The position numbers and the translations under genes were made by a program. 64,000 nt of DNA, from assembly GCF_028649435.1 (NCBI RefSeq), contig NZ_JAQSIN010000004.1. One strand, written 5' to 3'. This document shows positions 51,404-59,783 of the stretch, piece by piece. Each line of letters opens with the position of its first letter. Within the stretch, counting starts at the first letter, position 1. This stretch comes from Curvibacter microcysteis. GTDB lineage: Bacteria > Pseudomonadota > Gammaproteobacteria > Burkholderiales > Burkholderiaceae_C. Under the pieces are notes generated by a model that worked only from the letters and a program-made list of their open reading frames with translations, was not told the origin of the DNA and did no database searches.

Positions 51404-52954
51404 TTACTTGGCCGGTGGGGCGCTGCCGGCGGCGCTGTCGGCCAGGCGATCAAAGTCCTGGTCCAGCCGGGCCAGGGCGCGCTGCACGTGCTCGCGTCGC
51501 GCACGCACCCAGGTTTCTTGCTCGGCCACGCTTTGCCGGGCGCGGGCCAGCATGCGCGTCATCTCGGCCGGCTGCGGGCCGCCCACGGTGGCGCGGTTGT
51601 TCACGATGGCCACCGGGTCCAGGGTGGCGCGGAACTCGGCTTCGCTCAGGGGCAACTGGGCCGGGTGGGTGCTGCCTTGCACGGTTTCGGCGTAAATGCG
51701 CTGGGCCTCTTGGTAGGGAAAGTCCAGCGGCCGGATGTCCTTGGCCCGCGCGTATTCCACCACCTCGGAGGCAAAGTGGTGCCCCACTCGGAAGGGCAGT
51801 TGGAAGCGCCGCATCAGCACATCGGCCAGCTCTTGCGAGGCGGTCCAGTCGCTGTTGAGCTCGTCCAGCGCGCGCTCGCGGTTGACGCGCAAGGCCTGCA
51901 AAATCTGCTGCCATCGCTTGAGCACGGCGCCCGTGTCGCGCAGCAAGCTGGTGTTGGGCTTGACCTCTTTGGCGTCGCTCATGCCCGGCGGGATGTTGTG
52001 CGCTTGCAGCACCACGCCGTGGGCCTGGGCCAGCACGCTGCTGGCGTCGCGCCGGGTGGCGTTGAGCAGGCCCGGGTTGCGCTTTTGCGGCATGGCGCTG
52101 GACACATAGGTGTTGGCGCCGCCTTCTTCCAGCAGGATCCAGGGCCGGGCCTGGGCGTACTGCGTCATCACGTCTTCAATGAACTGGCCGGTGTGCAAGG
52201 CCAGGCTGGTGGCCACGGCGGCCGCCTCCACGGGCTCGTCGACGGAGGAGATCTGGCCCGCGTCGTAAGCGTTCTCCACCAGCGCGGCAAAGCCCAGGTA
52301 GTCGGCCATGCGGGCGCGGTCCAGCGGCCAGCTGCTGCCGTTCAAGACCGTGCTGCCCATGGGCGAGCGGTCGATGCGCGCATAGGCCTCGCGCAGGCGC
52401 TGGGCATCGCGCTCCAGGCCCGCGGCGTGGCCGAGCAGGGTGTGGCCATAGCTGTTGGGTTGGGCGGCCACGCCGTTGGTGTAGTTGGGCACGATGGTGG
52501 CGCGGTGCTGATCGGCCAGGTCGATCAGGGTGCGGCGCGTGGCGTTGAGCTGATCCGCCAGGCGCAGCATCTCGTCGCGCAGGATGGCGGCGCGGAAGGT
52601 GGCGTGCATGTCCTGGCTGGAGCGCCCGGCGTGCAGCCAGGTGATCTCCGGGCCGGCCGCCTGGATCAACAGGGGCTCGAAGGTGATCACGCTGGCTGGG
52701 CGCTTGGCGCCGGGCTGTTGGCCATCGCGCAGCACCTGGCGCAGGCCGGCCGTGATCAGCGGGGTGAGGCGGCGGTCCAGCAGGCCTTGCTCGGTGTTGA
52801 TGACCGCGGTGGCTTTGTTGATCTCGCCGAGCCAAAAGAACTCGTCGCGCGGGCCGTCGGCGCGGGCGGGGCCCAGGGTCAGGCCAAGGGCCAGCGCGAG
52901 CAGGGCGCTGAGTCGGGTGGGCAGCAGGTGTCTCATGGGCCCGAAGTGTCGCAT
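51404..52954 (-). CDS. Exported argininosuccinate-lyase-superfamily protein lacking the THLQ catalytic His
   Basis: A 516-residue protein of the ASL/fumarase superfamily with an N-terminal Sec signal (LSALLALALGLTLGPARA, residues 15-32), unusual for a family that is cytoplasmic. Superfamily regions: WLHAGRSSQD (106-115; ASL has HTGRSRND) and VSSAMPQKRNPG (284-295; the Ser loop). The region that is GYTHLQxAQP in ASL reads NYTNGVAAQP (157-166), so the catalytic His is Asn160. It may start at ATG 52936. It could be a periplasmic lyase with altered chemistry or a binding protein. Convergent with the DadA-like gene. Confidence 0.8.
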   Translation of the reverse strand: MRHFGPMRHLLPTRLSALLALALGLTLGPARADGPRDEFFWLGEINKATAVINTEQGLLDRRLTPLITAGLRQVLRDGQQPGAKRPASVITFEPLLIQAAGPEITWLHAGRSSQDMHATFRAAILRDEMLRLADQLNATRRTLIDLADQHRATIVPNYTNGVAAQPNSYGHTLLGHAAGLERDAQRLREAYARIDRSPMGSTVLNGSSWPLDRARMADYLGFAALVENAYDAGQISSVDEPVEAAAVATSLALHTGQFIEDVMTQYAQARPWILLEEGGANTYVSSAMPQKRNPGLLNATRRDASSVLAQAHGVVLQAHNIPPGMSDAKEVKPNTSLLRDTGAVLKRWQQILQALRVNRERALDELNSDWTASQELADVLMRRFQLPFRVGHHFASEVVEYARAKDIRPLDFPYQEAQRIYAETVQGSTHPAQLPLSEAEFRATLDPVAIVNNRATVGGPQPAEMTRMLARARQSVAEQETWVRARREHVQRALARLDQDFDRLADSAAGSAPPAK

Positions 52955-53001
52955 GGCGCTCGGCCCACGCGCTGTCCCGGGGGCCGGCCCTCGGCCCTGG
53001 C

Positions 53002-53496
53002 TCAGTAGACTTTGTTGAAGCGGACGTTGGTGGCCGTGCGTGCCGGCAGCAGGCTGCAGTTCAGGCCCTGGTTCAGGCCCGAAGCGGTGGTGCTGAGGGC
53101 ACCCAAGACCAGCTGCACACCGGTGCTGTCAAAGGCCGCGCTGACCGAAACCTGGCAAGCCCCGTAAATCACCTGCCCATTCAGGATGCCGGTGCTGCCC
53201 GTGATCGTGCCTTGGTACAGGTCCCAAATGTCTTGCCGGGCCGGCTTGTAGGCACCGCCCACGGTGGTCTGGGTCGCGCCCACCGGGCTGATGGTGTTGA
53301 AGCTGGCCACGATCAGGGTGCTGCCGTTTTGGTGCACCGAGAGGTAGTTGCTGCTTTGCTGGCTGTTTTGGTAAATGCCGTCATACGCGCCCACGGCCTG
53401 GGCCACATGGGGGGCCAGGGCGGCAGCGCAGAGCAGGGCCAGGGCCGCCACATGGCGCAACGGGGAGGAGAGATGGGAAAGGAAAGAGGCTGGCAT
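53002..53496 (-). CDS. Small exported protein equal to the C-terminal domain of the neighbouring protease
   Basis: A 164-residue protein with a Sec signal (HVAALALLCAAALAPHVAQA, about residues 15-34). The mature part starts YDGIYQNSQQSSNYLSVHQNGS and continues ARQDIWDLYQGTITG and GQVIYGACQ. It aligns without gaps to residues 517-627 of the upstream C1 protease, with about 68 of 111 positions identical by hand count. Both have two Cys at matching positions (GACQ, NCS), perhaps a disulfide. No known family recognised. It starts 26 bp after the protease stop and is probably co-transcribed. Confidence 0.82.
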   Translation of the reverse strand: MPASFLSHLSSPLRHVAALALLCAAALAPHVAQAVGAYDGIYQNSQQSSNYLSVHQNGSTLIVASFNTISPVGATQTTVGGAYKPARQDIWDLYQGTITGSTGILNGQVIYGACQVSVSAAFDSTGVQLVLGALSTTASGLNQGLNCSLLPARTATNVRFNKVY

Positions 53497-53521
53497 CGCG
53501 GGCTCCGGTTGGCTGGCGGCG

Positions 53522-55444
53522 TTACATCACTTTGGTGTAGACGGTGCTGCTCGGGATCACCGAGCTTGAGCAGTTGACGCTTTGCGCCGCGCCGGCGGCC
53601 GTGGCACTGAGCCCGGACAGGTTGAGCTGCACTGTCGTGCTGGTGAAAATCGCGCTGACCTGGGTCTGGCAGGCGCCAAACAGCAACTGGCCCGACAAGG
53701 TGCCGACGTTGCCGCTCAGCGTGCCCTGGTACAGGTCCCAGATGTCCTGGCGCTCCGGCCGGTAGCTGCCCAGCACCGTGCTTTGGGGCACCGCCACCGC
53801 GCCCACGGTGTTGAAGTTGGCAATGATCATGCTGCTGCCGTTCTGGTGCACCGACAGGTAGCTGTTGCTGTTGCTGCTGCTTTGGTAGATGCCGTCGTAG
53901 TTGGCGGCGGCCGCAGCGGTGCTGCCGGCCTGGGTGTAGGCGCGCAGGGTGAGGTTGGTGTTGGCGTAGGCGGGGACGCTGGCCAGGTCGGTCCAAGTGC
54001 TGCCACTGAAGCTGACGAAGCTTTGCCCGCTGCTGGCGGTGGCACGGCTCGAATAGCCCGCATAGGGTTTCTCGATGCCCAAGGGGTAGTTGGAGGTGGT
54101 GTTGGTGATGCGCGCCACCACCGAGAACTTGCTGCCCGCCTTGACTTGCACGGGGCTGTTCAGTGCCACCGTGTACAGGCCCGAGTACGGGAAGGAGCCC
54201 GTGGTGCGGGCGCTGGTTTGCAGCGTGCCCGAGACCGGGTTGCTGCCGGTACTCAGGTCGGTGTAGATGTCGATCTGGTAGCTGCCGTTGACATCCGGCA
54301 GGTACAGGCCCACCGCTGAAATCGATTCGGTGGCCTGGGCGGTGAAGACATTGGCGCCGTAAGCCGTGGTGCTGCCCACGTAACCCATGGCGCTCACGCT
54401 GCCCAGGGGGTCGTACATGTAGGCCCGGCCATAGTTGTTGACGCTTTGCGCCGGGCTGAACACGGCGGCATTGCTCAGGCGCGCGTCGTAGTAAGAGATG
54501 TAGAAGTAGCCGCCATTGCCCCAACTGCTGCCGTATTGGTTCTTCAACAAGAAGGCGCCATCGCCGGGTGGGCGGGTGCTGAACTGGCTGGCCGGGTAGT
54601 TGTCGTCCCAGCCGATCAGGGTGACCGCGTGGTTGGCGCTGGCCGGGGTGGCGGCTGTGTAGTAGTAAGACGCCGTGCTGGCATTCCAGTGGGCTGAGTT
54701 GCTGCTGATGTACATGGCCACCGCGGCCGCGCCGTACTGCTGCAGGGCGTACTTCCAGTTGGTGTTGTCGGTGGCGTTGGCGCGCTCGGGCAGGTACATC
54801 ACCTGCTGCACGTGCTGGCGCGGTGACAAACCGGCCACCGAGGTGGCCGCTATGGCGGTGTAGGGGTCGTCGGACTCGAACACCGGGCCGGCGGCAAAGC
54901 CTTCGGTGTTGCCCCAGCGCGTGAGGTAGGCCGCCGTGATCTGCATGTTCCCGCCTTCACAGACGGGGAAGTCAAAACCGTGGCGGACGTTGATGTGGTT
55001 CTCGGAGTAGTCGTAGGCGCCGGCCTGGGTGGCCAGCATGGTGGATTCCAGCGAGCCCGTGGTGGCAAAGGCGTAGCAATCGCCGCAGGCGCCTTGGTTG
55101 CGCACCGGCGAGATCCAGCCCTGGGTGCGCAGGTCAAAACTGCTGGGGAAAGTGGCCTTGAGCACGCTGCCATCGGCGCTGGCCGCCTTGGTCTGCAGCA
55201 GGTTCTGCACCTGCGTGGGGATCTGGCCCGTCATGTGGCTGCTGTCCATCGGGGAGGGCACCCAACCGGTGCCCTGGCCCGTGGCGCCCTCGCTGGGCAC
55301 CGTGGCCTGCTTCAGCGTCCGGGTCGATTGGTAGTTCAGCCAGTCCGAGTTGACGGGCGCCAGCGATTGCGCTGAGGCGCTGCTGGCCAGGGCGCTCAAT
55401 ACGGCCATGCCCGTGCAGGCCCAGAAAGACATATTGCGTTTCAC
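53522..55444 (-). CDS. Secreted C1A (papain-like) protease with lectin-like and extra C-terminal domains
   Basis: A 640-residue secreted protein. Residues 1-25 are a Sec signal. Residues 98-330 form a papain-like domain with the whole catalytic set: Gln117 and Cys123 in NQGACGDCYAF, His272 in ANHAVTLIGWDD and Asn302 in KNQYGSSWGNGGYF. Residues 330-505 look like the lectin-like beta domain found with such proteases (NNYGRAYMYDPLGS..). Residues 517-640 are a separate domain repeated as a small protein in the next gene. No long pro-peptide is obvious. It may act outside the cell or at the surface. Confidence 0.9.
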   Translation of the reverse strand: MKRNMSFWACTGMAVLSALASSASAQSLAPVNSDWLNYQSTRTLKQATVPSEGATGQGTGWVPSPMDSSHMTGQIPTQVQNLLQTKAASADGSVLKATFPSSFDLRTQGWISPVRNQGACGDCYAFATTGSLESTMLATQAGAYDYSENHINVRHGFDFPVCEGGNMQITAAYLTRWGNTEGFAAGPVFESDDPYTAIAATSVAGLSPRQHVQQVMYLPERANATDNTNWKYALQQYGAAAVAMYISSNSAHWNASTASYYYTAATPASANHAVTLIGWDDNYPASQFSTRPPGDGAFLLKNQYGSSWGNGGYFYISYYDARLSNAAVFSPAQSVNNYGRAYMYDPLGSVSAMGYVGSTTAYGANVFTAQATESISAVGLYLPDVNGSYQIDIYTDLSTGSNPVSGTLQTSARTTGSFPYSGLYTVALNSPVQVKAGSKFSVVARITNTTSNYPLGIEKPYAGYSSRATASSGQSFVSFSGSTWTDLASVPAYANTNLTLRAYTQAGSTAAAAANYDGIYQSSSNSNSYLSVHQNGSSMIIANFNTVGAVAVPQSTVLGSYRPERQDIWDLYQGTLSGNVGTLSGQLLFGACQTQVSAIFTSTTVQLNLSGLSATAAGAAQSVNCSSSVIPSSTVYTKVM

Positions 55445-55470
55445 TTCTCACTCCTCCGATACCTACAACA

Positions 55471-55499
55471 TCTTATCAATTCACGATTGCTTGATAAGA
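55471..55499. promoter_or_regulatory. 9-bp inverted repeat upstream of the C1 protease
   Basis: TCTTATCAA (55471-55479) and TTGATAAGA (55491-55499) form a perfect dyad with an 11-bp spacer, 27-55 bp upstream of the protease start. A third TTTATCA lies at 55510-55516. The region is AT-rich; it looks like an operator/promoter. Confidence 0.5.
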
Positions 55500-55584
55500 G
55501 GCGTATTTGTTTATCATTTTGGAGTGTTGTGCGCGCACCGCCGTCCGATTCGGCGCTTGCACCACGCCCTGGGTCGCCTGCTCT

Positions 55585-56031
55585 TCAGCGCGCGTAGGGT
55601 GAGCTGCGGTGAAGCTTGACGATGGCTTCCTGGGTTTTGCCCTTCAGCGCATCGGCCAGGCTGTACTGGTCCAGGGCGGCGTAAAACGCCTCTTCACCCT
55701 GGGACAGCAGCCCTTTGAGCGTGCACTGGCCTCGCAGGACGCAGGGGGGCTCGGCGCAATCGATCAGCTCGTGCGATCGTTCGAGGGCACGCACGAGTTG
55801 GCCCAGTCGGAACTGCTCAGCCGGCTGCGCCAGGCGCATGCCACCGCCTTTGCCCCGCACGTTGACCAACCAGCCCTGTTGCCCCATGAATTGCACCACC
55901 TTGGTCAGGTGGTTGTGCGAGACGTCGAAGCGCTCGGTGACCTCGGCAATCGTGATGGCCTGCGGTGGCTCGGCGTGGCAGAGGTACATCAGCACCCGCA
56001 GGCCGAGGTCTGTGAAGCGAGTGAGTTGCAT
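55585..56031 (-). CDS. nsrR: NsrR, Rrf2-family NO-sensing repressor
   Basis: A 148-residue Rrf2 regulator. The winged helix includes ITIAEVTERFDVSHNHLTKVVQFMGQQGWLVNVRGKGGGMRLA. Three Cys at 92, 97 and 103 (DCAEPPC, GQC) have the 5- and 6-residue spacing of the [Fe-S] cluster ligands of NsrR. Nitric oxide would damage the cluster and release target promoters. ATG 56031 chosen. It follows hmp by 85 bp on the same strand, and a consensus NsrR site precedes hmp. Confidence 0.93.
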   Translation of the reverse strand: MQLTRFTDLGLRVLMYLCHAEPPQAITIAEVTERFDVSHNHLTKVVQFMGQQGWLVNVRGKGGGMRLAQPAEQFRLGQLVRALERSHELIDCAEPPCVLRGQCTLKGLLSQGEEAFYAALDQYSLADALKGKTQEAIVKLHRSSPYAR

Positions 56032-56116
56032 GGCGCGGTCTCGTCGAGGGGGAGGGAGGGGCTTTGGAGCATACAACCTGTTGCCCACGTCCCGCGCCTG
56101 CTCCCTCGCGGTGCCC

Positions 56117-57334
56117 TCAAGCCGCCACGCCACCGGTCCCGAAGGCTTCTGCATGGATGCGTTCAGCGGCCACGCCCTGGTCTTGGAGGGCGTGGATCTG
56201 GGCGCTCATGAAGCCCTTTGGGCCGCACAGGTAGTAGTCGGCGTCCGGTGGCAGCAAGTCCTGCGCGGCCAGGTGTTGGAGGTCGAGGCGACCCAAGGCA
56301 TCAGGTTGCGCAGACGCAGGCTCGGGCCGCTGCGCCTCATGAACCAACCAGGCCTGCGCGTTCGCCATGGCTTGCGTCAAGGCGCGCACTTGCGGGGCGA
56401 AGGCCTGCACGCCCGCATGGCGTGCCGCATGGACGAAGCGCAGCGGTCGCTGCGGTGCGGTGGCTTGCAAGTGGGCCAGCATGGCCATCATCGGAGTGAT
56501 GCCCACGCCCGCGCTGAGCAGCACCACCGGGGTTTGGCGATCGGTGTGCAGGAAGAAGTCACCCGCCGGCGGCGCCAGTTCAATCACATCACCGGCCTGG
56601 ACGTGGTCGTGCAAGCGGTTGGACACCATGCCCGCAGGGCGGTCGGTATCGGCGGCTTCGCGCTTGACCGAGATGCGAAGGTGAGCGCGTCCGGGGGCGT
56701 CAGACAAGCTGTACTGCCGAGGCTGGCGGTAGCCCAGTTCAGGCACCAGCAGGCGAACCGACACGTACTGGCCCGGCCGGTAGCTGGGCACCTGGCCGCC
56801 GTCGGCGGGCACCAGTTCAAACGAGGTGATTTCTTCGCTCTCCGCGCGCTTGGTCTGCACGCGGAAGCTGCGCCAACCTGTCCAGCCCCCCGCTTGGCTG
56901 GCGGCTTGGTGGTAGCCCTGCTTCTCCAGGCCCATGAGCAAGTCGGCGAGTTGGCCATAGGCCGCCGCCCAGGCTTCGATCAACTCAGGCGTCGCGCCTT
57001 CGCCGAGCACCTCCGAAATCGAGGCCAGCAGGTGGCGCCCCACGATGGTGTAGTGCTCCGGGCGAATGCCCAGGCTGACGTGCTTGGCGGCGACGCGCTC
57101 CAACACCGGCATCAGCACCTCGGGGTGGTCGATGTGTTCCGCGTAGGCGGCCACGGCCATGGCCAGGGCTTCTTGCTGCGATCCGCCGCGTTGGTGCCCC
57201 TGGTTGAACACCTCCCGCAGTTCAGGGTTGTGCTGGAACATGCGCGCGTAAAAGTGCCGGGTGAGGGTCACGCCGTGCTCCTTGAGGACAGGGGCCGTGG
57301 CTTTGACGAGTTGGCGGGTGACTGTGTTCAGCAT
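56117..57334 (-). CDS. hmp: Flavohemoprotein, NO dioxygenase
   Basis: A 405-residue flavohemoglobin that turns NO and O2 into nitrate. The globin domain (1-140) has HGVTLTRHFYARMFQHNPELREVFNQ and AAKHVSLGIRPEHYTIVGRHLL with the proximal His. The reductase part has the FAD motif RQYSLSDAPG, LHDHVQAGDVIELAPPAGDF and the NAD site LLSAGVGITPMMAML, ending CGPKGFM. It is controlled by NsrR, whose operator is just upstream. Confidence 0.96.
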   Translation of the reverse strand: MLNTVTRQLVKATAPVLKEHGVTLTRHFYARMFQHNPELREVFNQGHQRGGSQQEALAMAVAAYAEHIDHPEVLMPVLERVAAKHVSLGIRPEHYTIVGRHLLASISEVLGEGATPELIEAWAAAYGQLADLLMGLEKQGYHQAASQAGGWTGWRSFRVQTKRAESEEITSFELVPADGGQVPSYRPGQYVSVRLLVPELGYRQPRQYSLSDAPGRAHLRISVKREAADTDRPAGMVSNRLHDHVQAGDVIELAPPAGDFFLHTDRQTPVVLLSAGVGITPMMAMLAHLQATAPQRPLRFVHAARHAGVQAFAPQVRALTQAMANAQAWLVHEAQRPEPASAQPDALGRLDLQHLAAQDLLPPDADYYLCGPKGFMSAQIHALQDQGVAAERIHAEAFGTGGVAA

Positions 57335-57358
57335 GAAGGTGCTCCTTAGTGGGTTGAT

Positions 57359-57379
57359 AAATGCATTTTAAATGCATCT
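57359..57379. promoter_or_regulatory. NsrR operator upstream of hmp
   Basis: ATGCATTT-T-AAATGCAT (57361-57377) is a perfect dyad; with flanks it closely follows the known NsrR consensus AAGATGCATTTNAAATGCATCTT. It lies 25-45 bp upstream of the hmp start. Confidence 0.85.
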
Positions 57380-57536
57380 ATTAAGACGTGGCGAATTGAG
57401 GGGCATTTCAGGTCGTGTCAGGAGGGCGGCTTGCCGCCCAGGCGGGGCGCGTGGGGCGCCCCGTGGCGGCCGGCCGGCCGGCAGGCGAGGCCCGCGCCTC
57501 GGGTGGCGCCAAGTCCCGGGCCGCGCGGCGGCAGGC

Positions 57537-58352
57537 TCAGAGGCTGAAGTCGTAGCCGATGGTGATGGGCGCGTGGTCCGAGAACTTCTCGTCTTTGTAG
57601 ATGGCCTCGCTGCGGGCGGTGGCGGCCAGCGCGGGCGTGGCCAGGTGGTAGTCCAGACGCCAGCCCACATTCTTCGCATAGGCCTGGCCACGGTTGCTCC
57701 ACCAGGTGTAGCAAGCGTCGGTGGTGTCGGGCTGCAGGCGGCGGTACACGTCGACCAGGCCGCCGGTGGCGGCGTCGTCGGCCAGCAGCTGGGTCATCCA
57801 GGCGCGCTCTTCGGGCAGGAAGCCGCTGTTTTTCTGGTTGCCCTTCCAGTTCTTCAGGTCAGCTTCTTTGTGTGCGATGTTGATGTCGCCACACAGGATG
57901 AAGTCGCGCTGCGTTTTCAGCGCCATCAGGTGCGGGTGCATCAGGGCCAGGAAGCGGAACTTGGCCTGCTGGCGTTCTTCCCCTGAGGAGCCGCTGGGGA
58001 AGTAGCTGCTGATGATGGAGCGCTTGTGGCTCGGGGTGTCAAAGCGCAGCTCGACGTAGCGGCCTTCGGCATCAAACTCAGGGGAGCCCAGGCCAATGAC
58101 GACATCGCTGGGCTCGTGGCGGGTGTAGATGCCCACGCCCGAGTAGCCCTTTTTCTCGGCAAACTGGAAGTGTCCGGTCAAGCCCGCCAGGCTTTCGAAG
58201 CGGCCCGTCATGTCCGGCGCCTGGGCTTTGATTTCCTGCACGCAAATACAATCCGGCTGTGTGGCCGCAATCCAGGCTTCGACGCCCTTGGTGGTGGCTG
58301 AGCGGATGCCGTTGAGGTTGAGGCTGGTTAATTTGAACAAGGATTTCCCCAT
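57537..58352 (-). CDS. xth: Exodeoxyribonuclease III
   Basis: A 271-residue EEP-fold nuclease for AP sites and 3' ends. Visible are SLNLNGIRSATTKG (Asn), CVQEIKAQ (metal Glu), YSGVGIYTRHEPSDV, FILCGDINIAHKEADLKN (Asp and Asn) and SDHAPI (catalytic Asp-His). ATG 58352 overlaps the pyrE ATG on the other strand. Confidence 0.94.
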   Translation of the reverse strand: MGKSLFKLTSLNLNGIRSATTKGVEAWIAATQPDCICVQEIKAQAPDMTGRFESLAGLTGHFQFAEKKGYSGVGIYTRHEPSDVVIGLGSPEFDAEGRYVELRFDTPSHKRSIISSYFPSGSSGEERQQAKFRFLALMHPHLMALKTQRDFILCGDINIAHKEADLKNWKGNQKNSGFLPEERAWMTQLLADDAATGGLVDVYRRLQPDTTDACYTWWSNRGQAYAKNVGWRLDYHLATPALAATARSEAIYKDEKFSDHAPITIGYDFSL

Positions 58353-59061
58353 GGTGGTTGAGAGCGCGCAAGGGTCTGGAGCAGCAGCCGGACAAGACAT
58401 GCTGGCACAGGAGTTTGTGCGGTTTTCGGTGGATTCGGGCGTCTTGCGCTTTGGCGAATTCAAGACCAAAGCCGGTCGACTGAGCCCGTATTTCTTCAAT
58501 GCCGGCCTGTTTGACGACGGGGCCAAGCTGGGCAAACTGGCCGAATTCTATGCAAAACGCCTGCTGGAAAGCGGCATCGAGTTCGACATGATTTTTGGCC
58601 CTGCCTACAAGGGCATCCCGCTGGCGGCGGCCGTGGCCATCGAGCTGGCGCGCCTGGGCCGCAACGTGCCCTTTGCCTACAACCGCAAAGAGGCCAAGGA
58701 CCATGGCGAAGGCGGCACCCTGGTGGGCGCCGCGCTGCAAGGCCGGGTGCTGATCGTCGACGATGTCATGTCGGCTGGCACGGCCGCACGCGAGTCGATC
58801 GCCATCATCCGCGCTGCAGGCGCCACCCCGCACGCCGTGGCCCTGGCGCTGGACCGCCAAGAGAAAGCCACGGAAAACGGCCAGGACGTGGCGCACAGTG
58901 CTGTGCAATATGTCCGTCAGCAGCTCGGTTTGCAGGTCTGTGCGGTCGCCAAACTGGCAGACTTGCTACAGTATCTGAATGTAAAGGGTGACGGTGCTTT
59001 GGCCGCCGATCACGCCCGTGTGCTGGCTTACCGTGAGCGCTACGGAGTCGATGAAGGATAA
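58351..59061 (+). CDS. pyrE: Orotate phosphoribosyltransferase
   Basis: A 236-residue (or 220 from ATG 58399) phosphoribosyltransferase that makes orotidine 5'-phosphate in pyrimidine synthesis. Family marks are VLRFGEFKTKAGRLSPYFFNAGLF, IFGPAYKGIPLAAAVA, AYNRKEAKDHGEGG and the PRPP loop VLIVDDVMSAGTA. The first ATG shares two bases with the xth start on the opposite strand; ATG 58399 fits the usual family length better, so the start is uncertain. Confidence 0.95.
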   Translation: MVVESAQGSGAAAGQDMLAQEFVRFSVDSGVLRFGEFKTKAGRLSPYFFNAGLFDDGAKLGKLAEFYAKRLLESGIEFDMIFGPAYKGIPLAAAVAIELARLGRNVPFAYNRKEAKDHGEGGTLVGAALQGRVLIVDDVMSAGTAARESIAIIRAAGATPHAVALALDRQEKATENGQDVAHSAVQYVRQQLGLQVCAVAKLADLLQYLNVKGDGALAADHARVLAYRERYGVDEG

Positions 59062-59063
59062 AA

Positions 59064-59696
59064 GTGACTAAATGGGGTGGGACGTGTGCATGGCTGGGCT
59101 TGTGGGTAGGCATGGGCCTGCACATCGGTGTGGCCGCGCAAGGCATCTTCACCTGCACCGATGCGTCTGGCCGGCGCATCACCTCGGACCGCCCCATCCC
59201 TGAGTGCCAGGACCGTGAACAGCGCGAGCTCAACCCCAGTGGCACCGTCAAACGCAAGCTGGCGCCGGCGCTCACTGCCCAAGAGCGTGCCGCCGCCGAA
59301 GAGCGCCAGCGCCTGCTGGATGAAGAGCAGGCGCGCCTGAGCGAGGAGCGCCGCCGCGACCGCGCCCTGGCTGCGCGCTACCCCAGCCAGGCCGCGCACG
59401 ACAGCGAACGCATCGAAGCCCTCAAGCAAGTGGACTCGGTGGTGAAGATCGCGCAAAAGCGCATCGACGAATTGCGCGAGCAGCGCAAGGCCATCCAGGC
59501 CGAATTTGAGTTCTACCGCAAAGACCCCAGCAAGACGCCGCCGGCGCTGCGCCAGAAGTTGCAGGACAACCAGCAGGCCGAAGAGGCGCAAAACCGCTTC
59601 ATTGCCGACCAGGCGCGTGAGAAAGACCGCATCAACCAGCGTTTTGACCAGGAGTTGAAGCGCCTGCAGCTGATCTGGGGGCCTGGCCAGCGCTGA
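59064..59696 (+). CDS. DUF4124 domain protein with coiled coil
   Basis: A 210-residue protein starting at GTG 59064, 2 bp after the pyrE stop. Residues 1-25 are a signal (LGLWVGMGLHIGVAAQ). DUF4124 follows: GIFTCTDASGRRITSDRPIPEC with two Cys. The rest (80-205) is a charged coiled coil (RQRLLDEEQARLSEERRRDRAL, QKRIDELREQRKAIQAEFEF). It is likely periplasmic. Function unknown; the tight link to pyrE suggests co-transcription only. Confidence 0.88.
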   Translation: MTKWGGTCAWLGLWVGMGLHIGVAAQGIFTCTDASGRRITSDRPIPECQDREQRELNPSGTVKRKLAPALTAQERAAAEERQRLLDEEQARLSEERRRDRALAARYPSQAAHDSERIEALKQVDSVVKIAQKRIDELREQRKAIQAEFEFYRKDPSKTPPALRQKLQDNQQAEEAQNRFIADQAREKDRINQRFDQELKRLQLIWGPGQR

Positions 59697-59737
59697 GGCC
59701 CTGGGCAGGTTCAACACAGGGCAGGCTGACCGCGCCA

Positions 59738-59760
59738 TCCCCGCTTCGCGCAGGCGGGGA
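59738..59760. terminator. Hairpin between convergent DUF4124 and gatB genes
   Basis: TCCCCGC pairs with GCGGGGA around a 9-nt loop. No T run. Confidence 0.45.
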
Positions 59761-59783
59761 CGGGCGGGGTCTGAGGGCGGGCC

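Noticed and set aside
53313..54524. A 403-codon minus-strand frame rich in Gln/Arg across the protease and small-protein genes
   Set aside because: It is a frame-shifted reading of both real genes, not a fusion; the real frames have signal peptides and conserved motifs.
57420..57530. GC-rich repeats GGCCGGCCGGCC and GGGGCGCCCC between hmp and xth
   Set aside because: Short palindromes of this type are common by chance in such GC-rich DNA; no T run or wider structure supports a specific role.
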